From a bacterium (GTDB taxonomy: Bacteria > JAMCPX01): a DNA stretch of 64,000 nucleotides. A model generated the notes under the pieces. The model had not been told where the DNA came from. It made no database searches and was given only the letters and a program-made list of their open reading frames with translations. Both the position numbers and the translations under genes were made by a program. The stretch is from the NCBI GenBank assembly GCA_021792615.1, contig JAJYUJ010000004.1, forward strand, positions 1 to 64,000. The letters are read 5' to 3'. Position 1 is the first letter of the stretch. Every line of letters starts with the position of its first letter. Below, one piece after another: positions 1-9,326 of the stretch.

Positions 1-2
1 GC

Positions 3-227
3 TTTACAACAACGAACGAGCTGTCGGCAAATGATTTAGCCATAAACGTTGGCATTGGATATGACTGGTACATGTCATCAAACTGGTCATTGGGAGGTGA
101 ATTAATCTATCATTACTTTACATCTGTTGTATCAGGTACTGTTAATGGAGGATATCATTACAACTCGCCGTATTCGTTGTATTTGAGCAACCTTGGTTTG
201 TACATCAATACTGCATATCACTTTTAA
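3..227 (+). CDS. C-terminal fragment of a probable outer-membrane beta-barrel protein (5' end outside window)
   Basis: Open frame from window start ending ...GYDWYMSSNWSLGGELIYHYF...LYLSNLGLYINTAYHF*; alternating aromatic pattern and terminal Phe typical of outer-membrane barrels. Confidence 0.6.
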   Translation, partial: FTTTNELSANDLAINVGIGYDWYMSSNWSLGGELIYHYFTSVVSGTVNGGYHYNSPYSLYLSNLGLYINTAYHF

Positions 228-249
228 ATATAAAATAAAGGAGAAGAAA

Positions 250-1014
250 ATGAAAAAGAAAAACCATGTAGGTCCAGTTGGCAAAGAAGTGAGATTAGAA
301 AGAGCTTGGATGACCGGAAGAAAGTATCGGATAATGCGGTATGCCCCCTTTGTATTCATAATACCGCTGCTCCTGTTTGTAAGTTCATGTGCGCATATGA
401 TGAGGTCTTCTTCCGGATCTTATATAGCTTATACCGGTGATAGAGCAGTATTGAGTGTGGTAAGAAGCTCCGCAAAGATAGGTGTAATAGCATATTCAAA
501 ATCAACTACGTATAACGAGCTTTTAGGAACCACCACGAACGAAAATGCTCCTCTGACAGAATTACATACATTACGAACGATTGTTGAGGCTGCGCTGATA
601 GCGAATGGGTTTAATGTTGGCAGAGATGATGTCTACGACTTCCTTACCGGTAGTAATTATCAACTATTGGGATTAAACTTTGGTAGTGCGAATATAAAAA
701 CAGAGGCACAAATCTCGCCCAATTCATGGTTTGCACTTGAGAAAAAGCTATTGGAAGAAACAGGCGTTACCGATATTTTGGTTATATCCATGGGTGATAT
801 GTATAAATATGACGTTTCCCTGATTGATGTAAGAACCAAGAGCGTGGTTGTTAGCTTTGCAATAAACGCTGATAGTGTAGACGGATGGGATAGTTTCATG
901 AAACCCATCAATAATAAACAATGGGTAGACTATAACAGCAATTACGAAGGTCAATACTACGCGTGGGGACAACTGGCGAACAAGATCGTTTCCCTGCTCG
1001 AAGGCAGAAGATGA
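250..1014 (+). CDS. Predicted lipoprotein, unknown function
   Basis: ATG at 250 preceded by aaaggagaagaaa; signal with LLLFVSSCAH lipobox. Confidence 0.65.
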   Translation: MKKKNHVGPVGKEVRLERAWMTGRKYRIMRYAPFVFIIPLLLFVSSCAHMMRSSSGSYIAYTGDRAVLSVVRSSAKIGVIAYSKSTTYNELLGTTTNENAPLTELHTLRTIVEAALIANGFNVGRDDVYDFLTGSNYQLLGLNFGSANIKTEAQISPNSWFALEKKLLEETGVTDILVISMGDMYKYDVSLIDVRTKSVVVSFAINADSVDGWDSFMKPINNKQWVDYNSNYEGQYYAWGQLANKIVSLLEGRR

Positions 1015-1039
1015 CAAATCAGAGTATCTTGGTAAAAAA

Positions 1040-1165
1040 AAGATTAAACGCTACTGGATTCCCGTTTTCACGGGAATGACAACAGGAGGGGAAGGCCACG
1101 GAATGACAGAGTGAGCAAGAATGGAGCTTGGGGCGGGCAAAGCCCGCCCTCTATTGCAAGGTATT
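1040..1165. repeat. Composite palindromic intergenic repeat / terminator-like hairpin
   Basis: ggattcccgttttcacgggaatgaca palindrome followed by ggggcgggcaaagcccgccct hairpin; related ggggcgggcgaagcccgct hairpin at about 5158-5180. Confidence 0.5.
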
Positions 1166-1184
1166 TTAGCAAAGGAGAAAAAAT

Positions 1185-2528
1185 ATGAATAAGAAAAAAG
1201 TAAGTATGGCGGTCGTACTGGTAACGGGGCTTTTGTTGGCAGGATTAGGATGCAGCAGTAGCAGCAGTTCATCCGGCAATTCGGTTGCTGCAGCTATCGG
1301 CGGCTTACCCACTGCGCAGCTTTCAGCGGGGCAAAACGATAGTATCGTAGTGACAGCACTAGGGCAGATTATTCCGAGCTCGCCCCTTTTAAACAATACG
1401 AATGCCGGATACGTGATAACTGACGAAGCTGAGTCAGCAGATCCCTTTTATTTGTTCAATAATTATTATTGCTCCCCTTATTATTGTATATCAGCTGGCA
1501 GTATATTTAATAATTACAACACAACATATTATTTAACAGATGTTACACCAACCACTATTTCCGGGGCCGGACTGCAGCAAAACGGCGGCATGTATACTAC
1601 AGATGTTACCCTGTCCTGGATTAATGCAAAAGATACATCAGCATCATCTATGACCGAGACCGATAATGGTGACTTAAAAGAACACGGTACGTATAGCTAC
1701 ATACAGGGGAATGCCTCCATACCGGAGGAAGCAAATCTGAACAGTTTGTTACAATTCGCAGATGGTTCGCAGGAACAGGACCGTCAAGGTTATTCAGCTT
1801 CGTGGAATGCACAGGGATTTACCCCTGGCTCTCAGTCGTTTTCCATCAACAATACATTCAATACAAATGGCAATGCTCATGGTCATTTTACCCCTGCATC
1901 AAACTTTACCGATTATACGACAGGATACAAGCTCTCGGATGTTACGGGAAATGGGTGGTATGCATACAATTACAACATGACCGGAACTCTTACTCAATTA
2001 AATTATAATGAAAATGACGGTAGTTCGAACAATGAAAATGGAACGATCTTTTCCAGCACCGCAGGAACTATATCCAATCAAAGCGTAAGCGGGCAGATTA
2101 TCAGTTTGCAGGAACAATTTTCCGGCACGACGTTCACCGTCAGCGGTAATGCTACGTTTGGGGAAATTTATGAAGAGAAGATTAATGGACAAGTGGTGAG
2201 TCAGCCGCCGGCACCGCCGGATTTCTCAGGTAAGGTAACCGTTACGTTAAACAACCTCATCTTTGATAACTCATCTTGTTATGGCCCTTGGCCTTCAAAC
2301 GGTACTATCACGGTAAATTCCGATAAGAATATTTATACCTATGATTTCAGTATAAACAGCAATGGCAGTAATTGCGGGTGTGCAAATGTTAGTGTTAATG
2401 GAGGAAGTGCAACGCTTGATTGTAATCTCTCATCTGCGCAACCTGTTTATCTGAGTCTGAGCAGTATGCGCAAAGCTCAATCACGATCCAAGGTTAAATC
2501 TCCGATCGGACGAATGTTTTTGAAATAA
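1185..2528 (+). CDS. Predicted lipoprotein with Ser/Asn-rich mature region, unknown function
   Basis: aaaggagaaaaaat RBS; MNKKKVSMAVVLVTGLLLAGLGCSSSSSSSG lipobox. Confidence 0.75.
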   Translation: MNKKKVSMAVVLVTGLLLAGLGCSSSSSSSGNSVAAAIGGLPTAQLSAGQNDSIVVTALGQIIPSSPLLNNTNAGYVITDEAESADPFYLFNNYYCSPYYCISAGSIFNNYNTTYYLTDVTPTTISGAGLQQNGGMYTTDVTLSWINAKDTSASSMTETDNGDLKEHGTYSYIQGNASIPEEANLNSLLQFADGSQEQDRQGYSASWNAQGFTPGSQSFSINNTFNTNGNAHGHFTPASNFTDYTTGYKLSDVTGNGWYAYNYNMTGTLTQLNYNENDGSSNNENGTIFSSTAGTISNQSVSGQIISLQEQFSGTTFTVSGNATFGEIYEEKINGQVVSQPPAPPDFSGKVTVTLNNLIFDNSSCYGPWPSNGTITVNSDKNIYTYDFSINSNGSNCGCANVSVNGGSATLDCNLSSAQPVYLSLSSMRKAQSRSKVKSPIGRMFLK

Positions 2529-2595
2529 CAAACATTGTTCTGGGCGGGGCGTACGCCCTGCCCGCTTGCCCAGTATACGGAGAAAGGAGGGTACC

Positions 2596-2727
2596 ATGGC
2601 AGTTGACATGAAATTGGTAGAATGGATCAAGGCAAACCGGCTAAAGCTCAGCCGGGCAGAAATGATCCAACAGAGCAAAGCGGAAGGGGAAAAGGTCTTA
2701 AATTGGTTACAGCCAACATCAGCTTAA
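2596..2727 (+). CDS. Small 43-aa protein MAVDMKLVEWIKANRLKLSRAEMIQQSKAEGEKVLNWLQPTSA
   Basis: Not in the supplied ORF track; strong SD (agaaaggagggtacc) 5 nt before ATG; charged, predicted helical. Confidence 0.45.
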   Translation: MAVDMKLVEWIKANRLKLSRAEMIQQSKAEGEKVLNWLQPTSA

Positions 2728-2851
2728 TAGGGCAGGCAGAAGTTATGGCACTATGTGACGCCCCTAAAACTAACAAAAGTGTAAAAGATTAAAATTACAA
2801 TTTTCTTATCTCATAGACACTAAAGGAGATGAAGAAAAAAAGGAGCACTTT

Positions 2852-3724
2852 ATGCAGTTAGAAAAGATTGAAAGAAACGTATTTTTCAAGATTTCGAGGA
2901 ATCTAACATTTCTTGTTGGTGCGCTTGCGGTACTATCACTTATAGTTTCGTTATTGATTTTATTGTACGCCATTTCTCCAACAACCAAAGGTTCAAAACC
3001 TGTGCGGCCTGTTCTGTCAAAAGAAGTAAGCATAACACCTGATGCAATAAAGGCAGAGCTTGCTAAAATGGCCAAGAAGGCTTCTGAAACAACTACCTTC
3101 CCCGGTGTGCAAAAGCCGGCCGCAACCGAAAATGTCGAACACGCTCCAGAAGCCGCTCCTGCGTTTCACGAAAAGACACCCAGACAACAATTGGAAGAAA
3201 AGATAAAAGAAATTAAAGCGCTTTTTCCGGCAAAGTTATATTCATGGGCAAATGTATATAAAACCGTTTGTGTTCAATTCAGTTATTATGGTTGCATGCA
3301 GACAAAGCAAAGGATTGTAAAATATGGCGTATCAGGCAGGATTAATTCCGTTCTAAGATATTATAGAAATGCAGAAGATATGCTTCCTATTCTCGATGAA
3401 CTTAAAGTACTATTGGCTGTGTATCCTGAAGAACAGCGAGGAGATGTGTTAACTGCATGGGCCAATCTAAGAATAGCAAAAGAAAAAGCACTCCGGGAGA
3501 AATTCAATAAAGAAGAAAGAGCATACAGAGAGGCTGTAGAAACGCAGCGTGAGTCATATATTGCTTCTATAACAAGAAAAGCAGCCCTTAAACCAACGTC
3601 GTTCATGATTCTCGGTATTAGCTTTGCTTTGATATGGCAGGTCGGACTAATCCTTGCAATACTCGGCGTAGAGCGCAACACAAGGCTTTTGGAAGAGTTT
3701 ATGAAAGCCAACGCTAAACAATAA
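2852..3724 (+). CDS. Membrane protein, two predicted TM segments, unknown function
   Basis: RBS aaaaaggagcacttt; N-terminal and C-terminal hydrophobic segments; N-terminus near-identical to the 4674 ORF. Confidence 0.65.
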   Translation: MQLEKIERNVFFKISRNLTFLVGALAVLSLIVSLLILLYAISPTTKGSKPVRPVLSKEVSITPDAIKAELAKMAKKASETTTFPGVQKPAATENVEHAPEAAPAFHEKTPRQQLEEKIKEIKALFPAKLYSWANVYKTVCVQFSYYGCMQTKQRIVKYGVSGRINSVLRYYRNAEDMLPILDELKVLLAVYPEEQRGDVLTAWANLRIAKEKALREKFNKEERAYREAVETQRESYIASITRKAALKPTSFMILGISFALIWQVGLILAILGVERNTRLLEEFMKANAKQ

Positions 3725-3748
3725 TCATAAAAATAACGTAGGGATGCA

Positions 3749-3904
3749 ATGACTAAATATGTCTTTGGACGAAGCTTTTTACTTGGTAATATAATATTTT
3801 TAACCATTATGTTGGTTAATTTACCCGTTGTCAGCAGTGCCTATAGAAGCTCAAGAAAGTATGTTGCAAAGATCGTGCTTGAAGTAGTGTTCTTAAAAAA
3901 ATAA
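3749..3904 (+). CDS. Small 51-aa putative membrane protein
   Basis: Open frame MTKYVFGRSFLLGNIIFLTIMLVNLPVVSSAYRSSRKYVAKIVLEVVFLKK* with one hydrophobic segment; weak upstream RBS (acgtaggg). Confidence 0.3.
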   Translation: MTKYVFGRSFLLGNIIFLTIMLVNLPVVSSAYRSSRKYVAKIVLEVVFLKK

Positions 3905-3914
3905 GGAGGGTAAT

Positions 3915-4559
3915 ATGTTTAATATGAGCATGGCAGAGGTAGTGGGTTTAGGATTGGTTGTTATCGTTGGGGCAACATTTTTGAAAAACAGGGGAGGTTT
4001 TTCCGGTCCAACCTTAGTGCTACGAAAGTTCAAAATTAATGAGCCCCCTGCTGAAAATGTTTTGATTGAGATCGCCGGTAGAGCCGAAGGGATTATAGGA
4101 TGGTTGCTTACAACATTAGGATTGGATGCAGAGACTGCTTTAAAAGTCACAGACACTGAAATCTCAATTAAAAGTTCAAGCTTACAAGAACAGCTACATA
4201 GGGTTGTTCCTCTTGAAAGCGTTTCAAGTACACATTGCGGTTATTCAAAACCAATTATTTTTATGATCATTGGAGCAGTTGTGATTATGGGCGGCATTTT
4301 GGGTGGAATAGCTGGTAGTGGCTCTACGTTCTTGGTAGGATTGCTTTTAGGCCTGAGTTTTATAATTGCCTACTGGTTACAAAAGAAAATTATTCTAATA
4401 CTTGAGACAAGTGGTGGAATGGTTTTAGGCTTGGCATTCTCTCGCAGCGTTATTGAGAATGTTTCAATAGATATGGAACAGGCGCTTAGCGCAATTAATG
4501 TTATCAACAAGTATGTTGTTAAGTCTCAAAGCAGCCACGTTGAAAAGAGCAGTATGTAG
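3915..4559 (+). CDS. Hypothetical membrane protein
   Basis: RBS ataaggagggtaat; tandem Gly-rich TM segments. Confidence 0.6.
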   Translation: MFNMSMAEVVGLGLVVIVGATFLKNRGGFSGPTLVLRKFKINEPPAENVLIEIAGRAEGIIGWLLTTLGLDAETALKVTDTEISIKSSSLQEQLHRVVPLESVSSTHCGYSKPIIFMIIGAVVIMGGILGGIAGSGSTFLVGLLLGLSFIIAYWLQKKIILILETSGGMVLGLAFSRSVIENVSIDMEQALSAINVINKYVVKSQSSHVEKSSM

Positions 4560-4673
4560 GAAAGTCTTTATGAAAACAAGTTCGGAAATAAGAAGAGAGA
4601 ACTATCCGGAGAATTGACATATATAAACATCTATAGTGTTTCAGAGAGAGATTAAAACAAAAAGGAGCACTTT

Positions 4674-5090
4674 ATGCAATCAGAAAAGATTGAAAGAAAT
4701 GTGTTTTTTAAGGTTTCAAGGAACTTAACGTTTCTCATAGGAGTATTTGCAGTAATGTTTCTAACGAGCTGTTCTTCTAAGCCCTCGGTAAATGAGGGCA
4801 AACAGGCAGTATCAGATCAATATAAACCGTATGCAAAGGTAATAGATTTTCAAAAAACAAATGGGGTAAAGGGAGAAGGTACGTATGAAATGGATTATAC
4901 AGCTACACTTCAATTTCTTAGAGAGGTGTGCACAGGGCAAATAGCAGGGGAACCTATGGTTGTCTTAAATCAAGGTCCATGTATTGCAGTTTGGGGTGGC
5001 ACGATCAGGGAAAAAGGGAGCAAAACAAAAATTCAAGGAAGGTTGCTTTTTGAGAAAACAGAGCGTGGTTGGAGACTATCTCCGATGTAG
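4674..5090 (+). CDS. Predicted lipoprotein, unknown function
   Basis: RBS aaaaaggagcacttt; MFLTSCSSKPS lipobox; N-terminus shared with the 2852 ORF. Confidence 0.65.
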   Translation: MQSEKIERNVFFKVSRNLTFLIGVFAVMFLTSCSSKPSVNEGKQAVSDQYKPYAKVIDFQKTNGVKGEGTYEMDYTATLQFLREVCTGQIAGEPMVVLNQGPCIAVWGGTIREKGSKTKIQGRLLFEKTERGWRLSPM

Positions 5091-5215
5091 TTTTAGAAAA
5101 AGCGGGGAGAGCAGGAGTTACAAGTTCATCGTCGGAGAGGAGTAAGAATGGTGATATGGGGCGGGCGAAGCCCGCTCTCTCTTGCAAGATAATTTAAGAG
5201 AAGTTCTTTCAACCG

Positions 5216-5665
5216 ATGACAAGTTCGGAAGGCCGGTACAAGGATAATCACATGAAGGTAGAAATAGAAACGACAAAGATAACAAATAAACAGGCAGCAG
5301 ATACTCTCACCAGGGGTACCAAGCGCGTAACACTTGATGATCTCAAAAAGGTTCTTGATAAAAGCGATGAGATTGAAAAGAAGTTTAGAAATCACGGTCC
5401 CCTTGCACGGTTTATCGAAGATTTGAAACTGTTGTTTTCTCTTATGAAGGATTATATGAATGAAACATACAGGGCGATTCCCTGGTGGTCAGTCGCAGCG
5501 ATAGTTGCTGCGTTGTTTTATGTGTTGGATCCAATAGACTTGATACCGGATTTCATACCCGTTATCGGCTATATTGATGACGCAGCAGTTGTAGCAATTT
5601 GTTTAAGAATGGTAGAAGCGGATTTACAAAAGTATAAAGACTGGAAGAAACACAATCCAGAATAA
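5216..5665 (+). CDS. YkvA/DUF1232 family membrane protein
   Basis: Characteristic LFYVLDPIDLIPDFIPVIGYIDDAAVVAICL motif; true start may be the internal ATG at 5252. Confidence 0.8.
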   Translation: MTSSEGRYKDNHMKVEIETTKITNKQAADTLTRGTKRVTLDDLKKVLDKSDEIEKKFRNHGPLARFIEDLKLLFSLMKDYMNETYRAIPWWSVAAIVAALFYVLDPIDLIPDFIPVIGYIDDAAVVAICLRMVEADLQKYKDWKKHNPE

Positions 5666-5687
5666 AAAAATTCTTAAGGAGGCGAGA

Positions 5688-6227
5688 ATGAAGAGCAGGT
5701 TTGACAGGTATGTCGTTTTAGGGATGGCAGTGGTAATGGCGATGATGTTGGCAGGCGGATGTGCCCCTGTACGGGTGACCGAGCAATACCAAAAGTTCAA
5801 CAGAATTTATGTCGGCTGGATGCATCTCGGAGAAAACAACTGGAAAAGATATGGTTATGGAACGAGAGGGGAATGGATCGATGACATAAGATCAGAGAAC
5901 ATCGATTCGCTCCAGTCGTACACCAGAGGGTATATGAAAGGTTGGAACGTCATTGGTGCGGATTCAAGAACTTCACCGATACCGTGGGACCCCAATACAT
6001 TGGTGATATTGTTCTCCGATGTTTCATTGAACGGAAACCAGTTGCGGTGCAAGATGAGTTTCTATGATGGTGGTACCAGGAGGCTGCTCTACCACAGATA
6101 CGAACAGCCATCGCCAATATCCTACAATCCGTACGGCGGGTGGTCCAATGCATCTTTTACCGGCCAGCTTTCGAATTCCATGTACGGCATAGCGTACGAT
6201 ATAAAATATTATTTAACGACGGATTGA
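5688..6227 (+). CDS. Predicted lipoprotein, unknown function
   Basis: RBS ttaaggaggcgaga; MMLAGGCAPV lipobox. Confidence 0.7.
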   Translation: MKSRFDRYVVLGMAVVMAMMLAGGCAPVRVTEQYQKFNRIYVGWMHLGENNWKRYGYGTRGEWIDDIRSENIDSLQSYTRGYMKGWNVIGADSRTSPIPWDPNTLVILFSDVSLNGNQLRCKMSFYDGGTRRLLYHRYEQPSPISYNPYGGWSNASFTGQLSNSMYGIAYDIKYYLTTD

Positions 6228-6285
6228 ACCGACGGCTTACGGAATTGATTATAGCTCTCCGCAATAAAGGCATAAAGCGGCCACG

Positions 6286-7638
6286 ATGAGGATATTACTC
6301 ATTTCATCCAATACAGAGGTATCGCCGTATCCGGTATATCCGCTTGGAATGGGCATCATTGCTAATGCCTTGACGACTGCCGGCCATGATGTCCGGCAGT
6401 TCGATTTTTTGCAGCGAGGTGCTTCTCTGGATTCAATGGGACAGGAGATCTCAGTATTTAATCCTGAATTGATAGGAATCTCGATCCGTAATATTGATAA
6501 CGTCAACCTCGTCAATGAGCGGTATTACATGGGTGCTGTTCAGAATATTGTGCAGAAGATAAGGAAGCTCTCCACCGCAAGGGTAATATTGGGGGGAGCG
6601 GGCTTTTCCCTTATACCGGAGCTCATATTGAAGGAGACCGGTGCGGACTACGGTATTGTTGGTGAAGGCGAGCGGCTGATTGTGGATTTTGTCAAAAATG
6701 CAGAAGCCGGGATGTATCCGGAAAAAACGCTTCTTGGTCCATTGCGCACACGGGACCATGAAGAGATCCGATCGGCAGCGTATGACGAACAATTGCTTGC
6801 GTATTATCTGAAGAGCGGGAACATCCTGTCAATACAGACAAAGCGCGGATGCCCCCACCAGTGTGTCTATTGCACCTATCCTTTGCTGGAGGGGCGTCGT
6901 CTGCGTGCAAGAAAGGCAGCTTCCGTTGTCGATGATATCGAGCTGCTTCGTGACCGGTATAATGCAAAACACCTTTTCTTTGTTGATTCAATCTTTAACG
7001 ACGATGAAGGGTATTACCTGAAACTGATGGAAGAGATGATGCGGCGTAAGGTGAATATCCGGTGGACAGCTTTCTTTAAGCCGGATGGCTTGAATGAAGA
7101 AGCAGTCAAGCTCATGAGAAATGCGGGACTTGCGGGTGCAGAAATCGGGGCGGACGCAGCCTGTGATGTTACGCTCAAGAAGATGGGTAAGCACTTTACC
7201 GTTCATGATATCATGGCATGCAACAACCTGTTTTATAAATACGGTATCAGCTCATCAAACTCTTTTATGTTCGGCGGTCCCGGTGAAACAGAAGAAACCG
7301 TAGTGGAAGGCATAAAGAATATACAGAGTCTGCATAAAGCTTTAAATTTTATCTTTATGGGGATAAGGATATTGCCCAATACGCCACTTGCAAGCATAGC
7401 GATCAGAGAAGCCATTATCCCGTCAGACAGCGATATGCTTAAACCTGTTTATTATATATCTCCGGCAGTCGACAAAGCGTGGTTGAAAACTACATTGACC
7501 GCTGCATTTGAAAACACGAGGCATTGCATATTTCCGCCTGATGCCATTGACAATATTTTGATGATACTGCACAAGATGGGCTATAACGGCAGACTCAGGG
7601 ATAAGCTTATACCGGACATGAAAGAGCAGAGAGCTTGA
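6286..7638 (+). CDS. B12-binding domain / radical SAM protein, putative lipid-biosynthesis type
   Basis: CPHQCVYC (CxxxCxxC) radical SAM motif following an N-terminal cobalamin-binding-like domain; adjacent to ACP and acyl-handling genes. Confidence 0.85.
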   Translation: MRILLISSNTEVSPYPVYPLGMGIIANALTTAGHDVRQFDFLQRGASLDSMGQEISVFNPELIGISIRNIDNVNLVNERYYMGAVQNIVQKIRKLSTARVILGGAGFSLIPELILKETGADYGIVGEGERLIVDFVKNAEAGMYPEKTLLGPLRTRDHEEIRSAAYDEQLLAYYLKSGNILSIQTKRGCPHQCVYCTYPLLEGRRLRARKAASVVDDIELLRDRYNAKHLFFVDSIFNDDEGYYLKLMEEMMRRKVNIRWTAFFKPDGLNEEAVKLMRNAGLAGAEIGADAACDVTLKKMGKHFTVHDIMACNNLFYKYGISSSNSFMFGGPGETEETVVEGIKNIQSLHKALNFIFMGIRILPNTPLASIAIREAIIPSDSDMLKPVYYISPAVDKAWLKTTLTAAFENTRHCIFPPDAIDNILMILHKMGYNGRLRDKLIPDMKEQRA

Positions 7639-7746
7639 TGAAACACCACAACATTATTGTCTTGAGGCTGCCGGAGGTTTAGATTTTATTTGACAATTCT
7701 ATTCATCCTATAAAAATATAATTAGGCGCGAAAGGTACAGGTACGA

Positions 7747-8028
7747 ATGGAAACGACATTGCAGGATATTGAGAATAGGCTGATTCAGGAAGTGGCAACA
7801 ATAGTATCGGGGGATCCAACTTCCCTTGCTGTGGATATGCCTCTTCAGGAACTTGGAATCGGCTCGCTCGAATTTGTTGAATTACTTGTGTTCATAGAAA
7901 ATACTTATCAGGTGCGGCTTATAGAGTCTAACCTCACAAGAAAAGATTTTGAGACGATTCGTTCTTTATCCTCTTTTATCACAGAAAACATTGATTATGG
8001 CGGCTCAGATCTCTTCTCCTCAAAATAA
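7747..8028 (+). CDS. Acyl carrier protein
   Basis: Phosphopantetheine-attachment-like motif ELGIGSLEFVELLVFIE in a 93-aa acidic protein. Confidence 0.85.
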   Translation: METTLQDIENRLIQEVATIVSGDPTSLAVDMPLQELGIGSLEFVELLVFIENTYQVRLIESNLTRKDFETIRSLSSFITENIDYGGSDLFSSK

Positions 8029-9322
8029 ATATTACCTTTCCGGCATTGACTGGGTGATCAGTGCTTTTGATTACACCATGAAGAAAACCACCTCCAGCGG
8101 GAATGCCTCCCAAATCGTCGTAGAGATGGATCCCGCTGTCGATTCGGAGCGCCTCGAAAGCACTATAATCGAATTTACAAAATATTTTCCCGTACTCTTT
8201 GGAACCGTAGTGCGGAATATGTATAATCTCGCTCCCTACTGGCGGGTTGCAAGGAATGGAAACAATAGATTGAATATTGAAACCCATTCTATGAACGGTC
8301 ATTCCTCTGCAAACGGCCTGATGCCTTTTTTTGAAAAGAGTATCAACACTCCGTTTCGGGATAAGAATGAGCACTTAGCATTTCGCATCATTCAGGCGGA
8401 CAGCAAAAAAACTTATCTCACCATGATCTTTGATCATCGTTTACTCGATGCACACGGTGCGGAAACTTTATTAGATTTGTTGCGGCGCTTTGTTCACGAT
8501 AACAGTGACAGAAGCATTTTTCATGACATTCGTTTGACAGCTCCGCTGGCGATGTCTTCGTGGAAAAAGAGATTGCATGCGGGTAGAAACATCAACCGCA
8601 AATTTATAGCGTGGTCCAGGACGGCTTTTGATTCGTTATCCTCCGGATCCGGAAAAAACGTAGGCTTCAGGTTTAACGTAAACACCTTTGATGCAGAAGA
8701 AACGAAAGCGATTTACCGCAACGCAGAAAACGAAGCCGGATATCTCATGGGGATGGCATATCTTCTTGCGGCTGTTCTTCAAGGTATGCAAAATCTTTTC
8801 AAGACCAAAGGTGTTGACTCTCCCCGTTTTCTCATCGGTATTTCGGTTGATATGCGAAAAACGGGAGAAAAAAAGCAAAAATTATTTTTTAACCACTGGT
8901 CGTATATGTTTTTTCAGATTCAGGTCGATGCTGCGAGTACCAGAAAAGAACTGATACACGCTATTAAGCAACAGATGTACGATCAGGTAAAGACGAACTT
9001 TAGCGGCGATTTTGCAGAGTCGAGTTTTCTGTTTCGTTTTGTACCACTTCGGGTTCTGGGAAAATGGTTGAATAAAGAGCTCCTTTCGTTTGTCTTTTCC
9101 TTTATGAGCAAGGGGCCCTTTGTATCCTCAGAATTTATGGGTACAAACGTCACAAACCTCTTTCACCTGCCCCGTGTTCCGGTGCCACCGGGACTTGGTT
9201 TCTTTTTTAATTATTTTAACGGGCGGCTGAATTTTGTAATCTCATACAGAGAAGGGCTGCTCCGCAACGATGAAATCGCCCTGCTTGAACGGGTTATACA
9301 AGAACAAATAAGGACACGATAA
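7997..9322 (+). CDS. Condensation-domain / wax-ester-synthase-like acyltransferase
   Basis: YYLSGIDWVISAF N-terminus and DHRLLDAHG (variant HHxxxDG) motif; ATG at 7997 overlaps ACP 3' end. Confidence 0.65.
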   Translation: MAAQISSPQNKYYLSGIDWVISAFDYTMKKTTSSGNASQIVVEMDPAVDSERLESTIIEFTKYFPVLFGTVVRNMYNLAPYWRVARNGNNRLNIETHSMNGHSSANGLMPFFEKSINTPFRDKNEHLAFRIIQADSKKTYLTMIFDHRLLDAHGAETLLDLLRRFVHDNSDRSIFHDIRLTAPLAMSSWKKRLHAGRNINRKFIAWSRTAFDSLSSGSGKNVGFRFNVNTFDAEETKAIYRNAENEAGYLMGMAYLLAAVLQGMQNLFKTKGVDSPRFLIGISVDMRKTGEKKQKLFFNHWSYMFFQIQVDAASTRKELIHAIKQQMYDQVKTNFSGDFAESSFLFRFVPLRVLGKWLNKELLSFVFSFMSKGPFVSSEFMGTNVTNLFHLPRVPVPPGLGFFFNYFNGRLNFVISYREGLLRNDEIALLERVIQEQIRTR

Positions 9323-9326
9323 TCGT

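Noticed and set aside
1051-1272. Antisense ORF over the start of the 1185 lipoprotein and the upstream repeat
   Set aside because: Composition driven by palindromic repeat; overlaps a well-supported lipoprotein gene with RBS.
7687-7735. Possible promoter TTGACA ... TATAAT before the ACP gene
   Set aside because: Spacing between the candidate boxes (about 13 or 21 nt) does not fit a standard sigma-70 promoter.
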